Shown here piece by piece: positions 29,214-41,111 of a stretch of 64,000 nt of DNA; the stretch's first letter is position 1; every line of letters begins with the position of its first letter. This DNA is from Lathyrus oleraceus (taxonomy: Eukaryota > Streptophyta > Magnoliopsida > Fabales > Fabaceae): the NCBI RefSeq assembly GCF_024323335.1, contig NC_066584.1:235284994-235348993 (forward strand), read 5' to 3'. Under the pieces are notes generated by a model, which had not been told where the DNA came from, ran no database searches, and saw only the letters and a program-made list of their open reading frames with translations. Position numbers and translations under genes: made by a program.

Positions 29214-32200
29214 GTAACACCTCAAAATTTGCCCTCCTCTCTTGGGACTAGCTTTGCATTTTTACATATCATTTGTAGGTCATTAGGCATTGCATATTTG
29301 CATAACATGTGGCTACATTGAGCAAGTCATCCTCCTAAGTCTTGGTCAGAAGATAAGAGGTTGAGATGCAAGCTGAGGGTTCATTGAACTGATCACTAGT
29401 CATCTGAGGATGTGTGATTCAAATTAGGGTTTCATGGTTTCTCAAGGAGATTGAGCTTGATCTTGGTTGAAATGATACATCATCATCATCATGGTCTTGT
29501 TATCACCAAGAGATTCAAGAGACTGATCAGACACCTTGAGATTAGGGTTTTGACCACTGGTCAACCCTAATCATCTGCATTGGGCCAATCAGGGCTTGGC
29601 AAGGAGATGGGGTCTACAATGGATATGGGGATCATCATGTGATTATATTGAGCTTATGGAAGCTAGGGTTTCATCCTTGAGCCATTTCATCAGGAGTTTG
29701 AGGCTCAACTTGATCAGTGCATAGCCAGATTCATCTATCAGTCAGAAAAGTCAATTGTGGTCAACTGTGCCTGATTTTATGGATTTGGAGGTGGGAGAGA
29801 GTTAGATACACTTCATTCATGTTGAAACAAGTTTCATTTGGCATTTCAAACATCAAGAATGAAGAAAATAAAGTCAGATGGAAACTTTCCAAAAATAGAA
29901 AGTGACTTGTAATTGAAAGTTTCCAAAAATGGAAAGTTTTTCTCCTCAAAATTACGTGTCCAAAAATGCTTCAAATGAAATTTTGTCCAACATGAAAGTA
30001 GATCTTGCTCTCACCTTTCCAAAAAGTCCAAGAACATGAATTTCTCATGTGTGGTTGGCAAGTTATGATCAAATCATTTTCCAAAAATGCCTAAATTCAA
30101 AGTGGCATAACTTTCACATGGAATGGCCAAATTGGGTGATCTTTCTTTGAGCAAACCACATTTCACATGTACTGTCATGATGCATCATCAAATTTTATCA
30201 AAAATGATCATGGCAAAAAGTCATTTTTTAAGTGGATTATTTGAAAATTGGTGGGAAAATAGGTGATTTTGTGAATTACATGGATTTTGCATACAAGGCT
30301 CATTCCAACACATCACAAATGACATTTTGGACTTGCATGAACTGATATTGCACTGTTACATTGACTGGTTTTGAAAAGGACATTTTGGCACTTTCACTTA
30401 AAATTGCATTTGTGCTAATTCTCTTCATTTTGGTTAATTGTGATTAAGAAATGGATTAGGAGATGGTATAAGACATTAATCATAACAGAATTGATAATCA
30501 CATTTTCATTCTCCAAGATCTAACAAACTTTCCCTTCAATTCTCTCCAAATTCTCCAAAAATTTTCACACTTTTTTTCATCATTTCACACTGAAGTCTTC
30601 ATCAATTGCACTGGTTCCTGTTGGATTCATCACATACCAAGGCTTGTGCATGACTGTTTCATAAGATCAAGGCAAAAACCTTCAAGAATCACAGTTGTCA
30701 CATTCTCACACATCCATGGCAATTTCATGATTCTTGGAGTTGGAGCTGTTTTGAGCTGAGGCATTTACTCCATTCAACTTACACATCATTGGACTGCTTC
30801 TGTTTTCACATTTTGGACCTTGAGAAGCGCGATTCAACATCTGCCATCATCAAGAGGTAAAATCTCGATCTCCTTAATTTCTTAAATCACTATATGGCTT
30901 TGGTAGATCTTTCAACATAGATTATCATGCTGCTTGTGGTTTTGGATTTGGTTGAGTATCGAGAGAGAAATCGTGGATTTAAGTTTGGATGTGGAATCTA
31001 TTTTCGATCGATCCGTGCTGTGTAGAAAGAGTTAGGTCAAACTAATTTCATATTCATGATGTACGTGATTTGCTGGTGATTTTGATGTATCATTTGTCAA
31101 TTTTGGTTGAAATTTGTTCTTCGTGATTTTTCTGGAATTTGTTTGCTGAAGATGATGAAAAACGCGCTAGGATACGTGTTTGATCCTGATTGCCTTGCCT
31201 GCGTTTGAAAATGTTGTTTACCGTCGTTTCCTGGCCAATGAGAGCGTGCCAGCGAATTAATGAGAAACACCGCGTTTTGCTTTACTGAAGCTTAATTACG
31301 CAATTGCCATTATCCTATTTAATTTCATTTTATTTCATTCTTTTTCATTTTTTCATTTCATTTTGATCACATAACTTCAAAAATTCATAAGTGATTCATT
31401 TTTTATCCAAATTTGATGAGACTTTTTGCATATTTCTCCTTGTGATGTGTAGTTTTTTATGATGATTTTTATGATTTTTGTGCACGTGTGAAAAAATAAA
31501 TTGCCTAGGGTTTGATTGAATGTGTCCAATTTGTGTATGTTTTACCATTTCATTCATGAAATCTTGATGCCTTATCCAAAATGTGTGAAATTTTGCATGC
31601 CTATTCTTGACTCTTTGATGGTGATTTTGATGTATAGTTTGCAATTTTTGAGTCCCTGGATGATGAGATATGATTTTTTGAATAGAGGTGTGACAATTTG
31701 TGTCACACCATGCTTGGTGAATTTCATAATTTTATTTGATGTTCTTAGGGACATTGGATTGGGCTAAATTTTGCATGATTGAGCATATGTATGTTGAGAA
31801 TACATGTGAATTTTTCTGGATTTATTGATGGCATTTCCTATTTGATAGGAATTTTCTCCCCTGTTTGGTCATTTGTTGATTTTTTGTGACACATGTTGGC
31901 ATTTGATTTGTGAAATTCTGGTTATTGATTGGATGAATGTGAAATTTGACATGTGAATTCTAGACACATTATAGGTCATTTTGGCTTTGATCCCATTCAT
32001 TTATAATATGTTGTCACTGTTTTATGATTGATGGAAGTTGATGATTATTTTGATGACTTGTGTTGGCTTGCTTGAACTTGTCTGAACTTTATGAATTTAA
32101 TTTCCATACTTCCTCTGGTCCAAATGGCATGAAATTTGATATGCTACTCATTGAATGTGTTCTATTTAAGCTTGAATGTTTGGGGAATTTATTGAGCTGT

Positions 32201-34056
32201 TTTGATATTGATTTGATTGTGATCATTCTGTTTGCTCTAATATGTTTCCAAAATGAATAGTTTGGCATGTTTTGTGTATGAAATGGATTTGGTGCATAGT
32301 TTTGGTGTGAGACCAATTGGATTCTCTTTTTGCTTGATAAATTTTGGTTTTGGTTAATTTTCACTTGTTGTTTTGGATTTTTCATCTCCTTTTGACCCTA
32401 GGCTTGTCCTAGTGGTCTTGTTTCTCACTTTTGAATTGTGTTTCAGGTTGAGATGAAAATGCTTTAAAGGAGAATAATGCAAGTTAATTGAGTTTGATTT
32501 GGTTAATTGTTGTGAACTAACTTGTGTGTTTTGTAGGATGCTTGGCTCAATTGAGTTGGTTGTGCTTTGCACATTGCATTGATTGTACATTGACTGTTGG
32601 TTATTATATTGTTGGTTTTTATTGTTTGTTTTGACTGTGTGATGGGTATACTGACTGTATTAGATTGATTTCAGGTACCATAGTCGCTTTAGTTCTTTAA
32701 GAACTTGCTGTGCTGCTGCTTGGTTGTATAAACCAATTGAGGTAGACTCTCTTGTCTCCATGTAGTCTGGAAGACCTGGCTTGTTATTTAGCCAGGCAAC
32801 TGTCTGAAGTCCTCCTTAAGAGGCGATGTTTGTGATTGTTTACTTTTGTCCCCAAGCAGGAAAAGACCTTGATTAAGGCAATTGGCGGACAAAAGAGATA
32901 CGCAATCTATCTCCCGCTATTCTGTTGAGTCGTCCCTCTGCTTACACCACTGTGTTGATGCATTGGGACATTAACCCAAGATCTTGTACAGTTGTACAGT
33001 TGAGTCAGAGTCTTAAGCGTAGAAGGGTTCCCACTTTCTGAACCCACGCTCCTTTGTCTGAAGCTCTCCCTGGCCAGGGATAAGAGCTGTGAAGTCTCAT
33101 CTTCACTCACCTTTCATCTGCTTCACCCTGACTCTCAATGTCAGGGTTAAGAGCGAACACTACCTTGTACAGATGACTTGCCTCGGCAGTCTAACCCTTT
33201 GTGTGAGCCCACTTGACTGGATATAGTGTGTGCTAAATATGGATGTTTGCTTTGCTTTGTTTATGCTTGCATGCTTGTTTTTCCTGGTTAGGATTAGCTT
33301 GCTGTTGTGCAAGTAGTTAGAAACCATAACATAGGGCAATGATGCATGATAACATCTAGGCTCGAGTACAGCTCCCTAGTAGTGTGTCTCCCTTTGTATC
33401 TGGTTAGAATTTCTTTCCCGTTCAGGGGAACTACGTTGCCCTGATCCTCATACCAGATGAGGTACGTAGGCAGGAGACCGTGCGAGGTCTCTCCGGGCAC
33501 TTTTTTTTCTTTTTTGTGTATGTTTTCTTGTTAACCCTCTTGTGTGTCAGGATATGGATGTAAGCCCAGCGATTGGCTGTCCGTATCCTGATTGTGTTTG
33601 TTTGGTTCGGAAGCCGATGTAAGTCCAGCGATTGGCGTTCGGGTTCCATGTTTGCCCGTGTTTGTGTGTGTCCTGTTTGGCGTGCGTGAGCCGAACTACG
33701 GCAGCTCTGATTCTCGTTCTAGACGAGATACGTAGGCATAGGATGCGATGTCCTAGCGAGCCCTCTACTCTTTTACCCCACCTGTTATGTCTTCGGTGTG
33801 TGTGTGTGATGTTTGTTTTAGCAACTTTTTCTTTCTTTTAGAGCGTGGATCCCGTCGAATACGACGGACGTGAGGGGTGCTAATACCTTCCCCTTGCGTA
33901 ACCGACTCCCGATCCCATCTCTTTGGTCGCGAGACCATGCTTTTTCCAGGTTTACTCTGAGCGTTTCCTTTCCCTCTTTTGGGATAAATAACGCACGGTG
34001 GCGGCTCTGTGTTGTTTTTTGTTTCAGCCCGCCGGTTGTTTTTCGCGGATGCGACA
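29214..34056 (+). repeat. Ogre 3' LTR, complete (4843 bp)
   Basis: It starts TGTAACACCTCAAAATTTG after the polypurine tract and ends GCGACA at the junction with Athila-2. Its last 2348 bp align with 1-2351. The structured hairpin segment lies near 33428-33757, where three differences from the 5' LTR fall in loops or unpaired bases. No gene is supported inside it. Confidence 0.93.
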
Positions 34057-35953
34057 AATACTTAACAGATCTATCGGCTAACTGAAGTGACATCTTAGTG
34101 GGCTGTAATTCTCCTAAGTTTAACCTCTCACAAACTGCTAAAGGCATTAGGCTCACACTAGCTCCTAAGTCTAGAAAAGCTTTTTCGATGACATGATTAC
34201 CCAAAAGGCAAGGAATGGAGAAATTTCCAGGATCTTTATCTTTCTTTGCTAATTTGTCCTCGGAAATAACATTACATTCCAAAGGCTTCGGATCCTCAAG
34301 TCTACGTTTGTTGGTAAAGATGTCTTTGAGAAACTTTGCATAAGAAGGTATTTGGGTGATGGCTTATGTGAAAGGGATTTCTACATGAAGTTTTTCTATA
34401 ACTTTAATAAATTTTTGATATTATTTATTGATCTGGGTTTGTTTGAGTCTTTGGGGATATGGTATAGGTGGTTTATATGGCGGGGGTGGTACATAAGTTT
34501 TATCTTTAGGTTCTTCTCCTTTTTCTCGACCTTCCTGGTTTTCAGATTCCTCTGGTTCCTTTACTTCGTCCGCGAGTTTGGTACATTCCTTAGAAGTTTC
34601 GGGTTCACTCAATCTAGGGTTTGGTGGCTCATCATAAGCGTTCCCACTTTGTAGGGTAATTGCATTGGCTTGTCCTCTCGGATTTTGTTGAGGTTGTCCA
34701 GGGAATTGTCCTCCAGGTGTAGTCTGAGGGGCTTGGTTTAAAGCTACCTGAGAGATCTGGGTTTCAAGCATCTTAGTATGAGTAACTATTTGGTCAACCT
34801 TGGTTCCTAACTGGGTAATCAATTCGTTAACATGAATGTTTTGGTTCATGAACTCCTTGTTTTGTTGGGTTTGAGCGGTGATAAAATTTTCCATAATTTT
34901 CTCAAGGCTCGGCTTTGGTGGTACAGGTTGCATAGGTTGATTTGATCTAAGGGCCTGATTACTAGGTCTCGGAGGTGCATTATTTTGGATGGGGTTATTG
35001 TTTTTATAGGAGAAGTTCGGGTGATTCCTCCATCCAGGGTTATAAGTATTCGAGTATGGGTTCCCTTGGGTGTAGTTCACTTGCTCATAGTGGGTTTCGT
35101 TTAATAGACTGCATTCTGCAGATTGGTGTCCTTTGGTTCAACATATCTCACAATCCGACGAAACTGCGGCTACAGTATTCGGGTTTATGCACATATGCTC
35201 GACCTTAAGGGCTAATGCGTCTAATTTAGCTTGCATCATGTCTATAGAGCTTAGTTCATGCACTCCTCCTTGGGCTTCCTTCTTCTCAACTGTCGCCCGT
35301 TCGACTCCCCATGATTGATGGTTTTGAGCCATATCTTCGATGAGGGCACTAGCTTCAAGATAAGGTTTGTTCATCAGAGCACCGCCTGCGGCAGCGTCGA
35401 TGGTCATCTTTGTGTTGTAAGGAAGTCCATTATATAAGGTTTGAATGATTAACCAATTTTCTAAGCCATGATGTGGGCATGCTCGGAACAACTTTTTATA
35501 TCTCTCCCAAGCTTCGAACAACGATTCTCCTTGGTTTTGGGTAAATCTAGTTATATGGTTTCGAAGAACAGCGGTCTTACTCGGGGGAAAGTATCTAGCA
35601 AGAAAAACTCTTCTAAGGTTATCCCAAGTCGTAATGGAATTGGGTGGAAGGGAATCTAACCATGATAGGGCTTTATCTCTGAGGGAAAAAGGAAATAATC
35701 TTAAACATATTGCCTCAGGAGAAGCTCCATTGGTTTTAAAAGTGTCTGCTAATTGAAGAAATATTTTTAAATATTGGTTTGGGTTCTCAGTAGCGAGACC
35801 TGTGAATTGTCTCTGTTGCACTAGTTGCAACAGGGATGGTTTAAGTTCAAAATTATTAGCTGGGATGGTTGGGTTTACTATACTAGAACTAGGTTCTTCA
35901 TTAGATGGTTGAGCGAAATCCTTAAGAGGTCTTTGGTTTTGATCTTCGGCCAT
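34057..35953 (-). pseudogene. Athila-2 gag-protease, truncated and with three stops
   Basis: Read on the minus strand, it starts at ATG 35953 (MAEDQNQRPLKDFAQ). It has the gag core (LRDKALSWLDSLP; CPHHGLENWL) and a zinc knuckle beginning CEIC that is broken by TGA at 35138-35140. A proline-rich linker ([14 protein letters not shown]) is followed by TAA at 34421-34423 and TAA at 34364-34366, then the protease with active site DLGAS near 34165 and a LADRSVKY block. All pieces stay in one frame. At 34056 the gene is cut by the Ogre 3' LTR inside the protease. It is similar to Athila-1 gag-protease but clearly older. The rest of the element should be left of the window. Confidence 0.9.
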
Positions 35954-36125
35954 AGCTCTCTTAATTCTATGAAAGAATAAACGTGCACGAGCGTAACGTT
36001 TAGGTTCCGCCAAAGGATATACTAAGCTTAAACTTTCGGTGCTGTGAGTTCTTCGCATTGACCGGCAGGAAATAGCCTAAGTCTAAATGATACAACAACA
36101 GGGAAATGAAATTTGACGAAATTGC

Positions 36126-36143
36126 TCCCCGGCAACGGCGCCA
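36126..36143 (-). other. Athila-2 primer binding site (tRNA-Asp)
   Basis: On the minus strand it is the same 18 bases as the Athila-1 PBS, with the same 6-nt spacer to the LTR. Confidence 0.92.
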
Positions 36144-36949
36144 AAAACTTGATGCGTGCTTTTCGCAAGTATACAAACGCATCAGAGTAATATAAAAGAT
36201 TGTCGAATCCACAGAGACCAAGTGTCAATCTATCGTTATCTGTTGTTATGGTGTTTATCAAAGGCAATCAAAATAGGTGTTTTTTTTGGGTGTGCAATGA
36301 AAAGTAAAGTGTTGAATAAAGATTAATTAATAAAGACAGGGTCGAATGCAATTCACATAATCAATTGATAATCCAAGTACTTGCTAATAGAACTACTTAT
36401 GGGCAATGTTTCCTACTCTGAAAAGAACCAATTTAACAGGAACTGTCGCTTTCGCGTATTCAGAACCGAGTTGTACTCCCTAATCAAACCCTCTTATTAT
36501 CACTTATAAAAAGGCGCGCATTGCTTTAGAGTAGTAAACTTATTTTTAAGAAATATAGTATCTTGACTAAGTTGAAAAGTATTATAACCTGGATTTCATA
36601 ACCAAAAGAGGTTCTCACGAACCAGACTCTAAACTTATAAACGCGTCCGAAAATAGTTTTAAAATCTCTTTTCTTCTTAAGTTAAAAACTCCTAATGAAC
36701 TAAACAAAGCGCTTTCGCTGTTTTTGAAATAGTTAAAAACAATTAAGTTTAGATAGACGTTGGACGGCTTTCGATCTTACCCAACGGAATTGAAGTGCGG
36801 GAAAACTTAAGTTGAAAGTTAAAATAACCCTTAAGTGTTTCTACGAACAATTGTACGGATTATCGGTTCAATTACGATCCTTACATTCTAACCTTATAAA
36901 TTTAGTTAGACATGGTGAAGTAAAAGTGCATTAATTTAAATAAAAGTAG

Positions 36950-37225
36950 TGCGAGTGCGAAAAGTAAATAAAAGTAGTGCTAGTGCGAGGAAATAAATAA
37001 TTTAAAGCGAGTGCGGGAAATAAATAAAGTAAAGCGAGTGCGGGAAATAAATAATTTAAAGCGAGTGATAGGAAATAAATAATTTAAAGCGAGTGCGGGA
37101 AATAAATAAAGTAAAGCGAGTGCGGGAAATAAATAAAGTAAAGCGAGTGCGGGAAAATAAATAAAGTAAAGCGAGTGCGGGAAATAAATAAAGTAAAGCG
37201 AGTGCGGGAAAATAAACAAGATAAA
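36950..37225 (-). repeat. Minisatellite in Athila-2 LTR
   Basis: About nine to ten copies of a 25-30-bp unit are present, with core AAAGCGAGTGCGGGAAATAA, some ending in TT and some in AGT. Copy-to-copy differences are slight. The reading frame it opens on the minus strand is a repeat artefact. Confidence 0.9.
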
Positions 37226-37489
37226 GACAAGTAATAAAAACCTGCTCCAATCGGAGGGTTGAGTAAATTGCAAAGCGGAAATGAAAATGGCAGCGGGATT
37301 AACTTCCTTCCAAAGTGCTCCAAACTCAATTGCAGACTCTATCACAGACTCGATTACACAATTGTGGTAACATTCCAATGCGAAGCGGTTACCACTTTAT
37401 AATACTGAATATATGCCTAAGTGAAACAAAGTTGCTCTGAGTTTGTCTCTGCTCTAAGTTTGGATGCTTGTAAAAGTGATTTCGAGTTT

Positions 37490-37714
37490 CTATTTATAAG
37501 CAAGTAAAAAGATGGAAATGACAAGGATGCCCTTCAACTTGAAAATGGGAGGGAAAAACTTTCCTCTTGTGGCGCCCGCCACAAGGCCATGGCGCCCGCC
37601 ACAAGCACAAAATGAGGCGCCTTAGTGGAAGTAGTGGGGAACATGGAAGTTGAGGGAAGTTGAGCCTGGACACATCATGGCAGGGTCTATGGCGCCAGCC
37701 ATGGGGTAGGCCAC
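37490..37714 (-). promoter_or_regulatory. Athila-2 LTR promoter: palindromes and TATA box
   Basis: On the minus strand, palindromes GTGGCGGGCGCCAC-type (plus-strand GTGGCGCCCGCCAC at 37569 and a variant at 37589, 20 bp apart), plus weaker copies at 37689 and 37701, precede TATAAATAG (37490-37498). The layout is the same as in the Athila-1 LTR, with changed but still paired bases. Confidence 0.6.
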
Positions 37715-37899
37715 AAGTACAAAATGCTGAATTTTAGGGTTTTTGGCTCTTTTTCGCTCTTTTTCTCGATCGGGGCTCCGATTAAAGTAAAAACCTGAAA
37801 ACAAAGGAAAACATAGCAATAACACAACAAAATAACAATAAAATAACTAGAATGCATGTGAAATCGGAGTCGAAAATACGGTAAATTTCAGTGTTATCA

Positions 37900-40800
37900 A
37901 ACATCCGGAACACAAACTCGATCACGACACCTCATGATACCATTCTCATCAATCCGAAATTCACCACCTTTTCCTTGATTAATCAATGTCATAACATCGA
38001 CTAATTTCAAATCTGACTTCTGACCTTCTCTAATCTCGTCAAGAATGTCACACGTAAGCTTCAACATACTAAGCTTAACACACGAAGGCGTCGCTTCACA
38101 AACCAAACTCAAATCTCTAAATTGCCCCAACAATTCAAACTCTCGAATCATCAACATAGACATGTGCAATGACTTCCTACTCAATGCATCGGCTACAACA
38201 TTCGCCTTTCCCGGATGATAATTCAAACCAAAATCATAATATTTCAAGAATTCCAACCATCTTCTTTGCCTCATGTTCAATTCTTTCTGATCGAACAAGT
38301 ACTTCAAACTCTTGTGATCACTAAACACATCAAATCGCGATCCAAACAAATAATGTCTCCAAAGTTTCAACACAAACACAACGGCGGCCAACTCTAAATC
38401 ATGTGTCGGATAATTCCTCTCATGAACTTTAAGTTGCCTTGAAGCATAAGCTACCACTTGCCCTTTTTGCATCAAAACACCTCCCAAACCCAACAAAGAA
38501 GCATCACAATACACAACGAAAGTTTCTAACGGATCCGATAAAATCAAAATAGGAGCCATAGTCAATCTTCTCTTAAGCTCTTGAAAATTCACTTCACACT
38601 ACGAAGTCCAAATGAAAGCTTGACCTTTCCTAGTCAACTGCGTCAATGGTAACGACAACTTATAAAATCCTTCAATAAACTTCCTATAATAACCAGCCAA
38701 ACCAAGAAAACTTCTAATCTCAACAACAAACTTAGGAGCTTCCCATTGAGATACAACTTCAATCTTCGTAGGATCCATAGAAATACCACCACTCGAAATC
38801 ACATGCCCAAGAAAACTTACTTCACTCAACCAAAACTCACATTTAGAGAATTTAGCAAACAACTTATTCTCTTTCAACACCGATAACACAACCTTCAAAT
38901 GCTCAGCATGATCCTCTTCGCTCTTAGAATAAATCAATATATCATCGATGAACACAACAACAAACTTATCCATATAATCATGAAAAATTCTATTCATATA
39001 CTCCATAAATACACCAAGTGCATTAGTCACACCAAAAGGCATCACGGAGTACTCGTAGTGACCGTACCTTGTCTGAAAAGCAGTCTTTTGAATATCCTCA
39101 GCCTTTACACGAATTTGATGATACCCAGACCTCAAATCAATTTTGCTAAACACACAAGCTCCAACCAGCTGATCCATCAGATCGTCAATCCTCAGAAGTG
39201 GATACTTGTTCTTAATCGTCACTTTGTTCAGTTGTCTATAATCAACACATAATATCATAGAACCTTCTTTCTTCTTGACCAACAGAACAGGTGCACCCCA
39301 CAGCGACACACTAGGATGAATAAACCTCTTCTCAAGCAAGTCTTCAGGTTGACTCTTCAACTCTTTCAACTTAGAAGCAGACATTCGATAGGGAGCCATC
39401 GATACAGGACTAGTTCCATGAACTAAATCAATCGAAAACTCAACCTCACGTTCCGGCGGTAAATCACTTATATCTTCCGGAAATACCTCTGCAAACTCAC
39501 AGACTATTGGCAATTCCTCAATCGTCCTTTTCTCACGAATATCCAAGGTTGCCGACAACATAAACAGCTCGACACCATCTTGCACCGATTCATCAACTTG
39601 CTTAGCAGACACAAACCAATCTTCCTTATCACCAACCTCAAGAAAAATAACCGTCTTCTCAAAACAGTTGATATACACCCGATTAAATTCTAACCAATTC
39701 ATACCCAAAATCACATCAAGTTGCTCTAAAGGAAGACAAACTAAATCAATTCCAAAATCCCTACCAAAGATACTCAACGGACAATTCAGACACACATAGG
39801 AAGTAGAAACAGAACCCATAGCAGGTGTATCAATAACCATACTCCTACGCGTATCAGATAATATAAGATTCAATCTCTTAGCACAATCTAAAGAAATGAA
39901 AGAATGTGTTGCACCGGTATCAATAATAGAAGTCAAAGGTGTACCATTAATAAAGCACGTACCTTGGATTAACCTATCATCGGTAGTGGCCTCCGCACCA
40001 GACAATGCAAACACCTTTCCCTTCGCTTGCTCCTTCTTTGGCTTATCACATTTGGTACTAATGTGACCTTTCTCACCACAATTGTAACAAGTCACACTCG
40101 AACCAACTCCACACTGGTTTGCTCTGTGACCACTCTTGCCACACTTGAAACACGTCACAGAATCCTTACTACAATCAGCAACACGATGACCTTCAACGCC
40201 ACATTTGAAACACTTAAGTGGAGTAGAAGATCCTCCCCCACTTGGCTTCTTGCCAAAACCAGATTGTCTCCTCTTGTCATCATACGGTTTTCCACGATCC
40301 TGGTTTTTCCCCTTCAAACTCTTGTAGAAAGAAGCACTTTCCCTACTATCCTCATCATAAATCCGACTCTTGTTAACCAACTCCGAAAAACGAGTAATCT
40401 GTTGGTAACCAATGGCCTTCTTGATATCATGTCTCAAGCCATTCACAAACTTCAAGCATTTAGGTCTCTCAGCATTAGCAGTATTATAATGAGGACAATA
40501 CTTGATAAGCTCCTGAAATCTAGCAGCATACTCAGCAACAATACCATTTCCTTGCTTCAATTCAAGGAACTCCACCTCTTTCTTCCCACGACAATCTTCT
40601 GGAAAATAGTTCTCCAAGAAGACATCACGAAAAAGAGCCCAAGTAACCTCAATGTTGTCTTCTTCAAACCTCTGAAGAGTGTTATTCCACAAATCTTCAA
40701 CTTCCTTCTCAAGCATATGAGTACCCAACTGCACTTTCTGAGCATCAGTACAGTTCATGACTCTGAAGATCTTCTCAATTGCCTTCAGCCAAGCTTGAGC

Positions 40801-40983
40801 TTTATCAGGTTCATGCTCACCCTCAAAGACAGGAGGATTGTTCCTCTAGAATCTCCCCAAAGCACGGAACTCATCATCATCTCCATTTCGGTTACCAGCA
40901 TTCGCTTGAGGGATCTGACCAATGGAGTCAGCCAACATCCTCAGCGCCTCAGCAATGACATCATCATTCCTGCCTGCAACCAT
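37900..40983 (-). pseudogene. Tekay-like chromovirus gag-protease-RT-RNase H, truncated and with two stops
   Basis: On the minus strand gag begins MVAGRNDDVIAEAL (ATG 40983). TAG at 40846-40848 and TAG at 38599-38601 interrupt an otherwise continuous frame. Three CCHC knuckles stand in a row ([42 protein letters not shown]). Protease has [10 protein letters not shown] has FIDDILIYS and RNase H has [15 protein letters not shown] and [15 protein letters not shown]. The frame stops at 37900, where the Athila-2 LTR begins, just before the integrase zinc domain. Integrase, chromodomain and the other LTR should lie left of the window. Lineage is assigned from motif order and the tRNA-Met PBS. Confidence 0.9.
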
Positions 40984-41089
40984 CGTCCTAAACAGCCCGA
41001 ACAACCAGACAAACAGTATCGATCGTGTCAGATACACAAATCAAATACAACAGGATTGTAAAATATTAACGACTATTGACCAACTGGTC

Positions 41090-41107
41090 AACCAGGCTCT
41101 GATACCA
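41090..41107 (-). other. Chromovirus primer binding site (tRNA-Met)
   Basis: The minus strand reads TGGTATCAGAGCCTGGTT, the standard initiator tRNA-Met complement, 4 nt from the LTR end at 41112. Confidence 0.9.
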
Positions 41108-41111
41108 CTAA

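Larger units (their letters stand above)
1..34056 (+). mobile_element. Ogre-type (Tat lineage) Ty3/gypsy retrotransposon, 5' end cut by window edge
   Basis: Positions 1-2351 recur near-identically at 31709-34056, so they are the visible part of a 5' LTR and the end of a 3' LTR. Between them lie, in order, a tRNA-Arg-type PBS, a separate ORF before gag, gag-protease, pol with two RNase H domains, a long non-coding 3' region and a polypurine tract. ORF1 upstream of gag, very long LTRs (29214-34056 is 4843 bp) and a gap between protease and RT are hallmarks of Ogre elements of legumes. The element contains the nested Athila-1 (12382-26077). It is itself inserted into Athila-2; the bases after it, AATAC at 34057-34061, should be the target duplication, whose partner lies outside the window. 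LTR differences counted by eye are about 28 in 2350 bp, so the insertion is moderately recent. Confidence 0.93.
36150..37899 (-). repeat. Athila-2 5' LTR
   Basis: It is bounded by TG (plus-strand start TGATGCGTG) and CA (plus-strand end GTGTTATCA), next to the PBS on one side and the chromovirus coding sequence on the other. The expected 5-bp target duplication copy is AACAT at 37900-37904. It contains a minisatellite (36950-37225), a TATA box and palindromes. Confidence 0.9.

Noticed and set aside
33818..34282. A 154-residue minus-strand protein spanning the 34056 junction
   Set aside because: It is a chimera of Athila-2 protease and antisense Ogre LTR created by insertion.
36980..37378. 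Minus-strand ORFs of repeated F-P-A-L-A-L-type peptide
   Set aside because: They are translations of the LTR minisatellite and exist in all three frames.
40027..41061. A 344-codon plus-strand ORF
   Set aside because: It is the antisense shadow of the chromovirus gag-protease, whose zinc knuckles and protease motif are clear on the minus strand.
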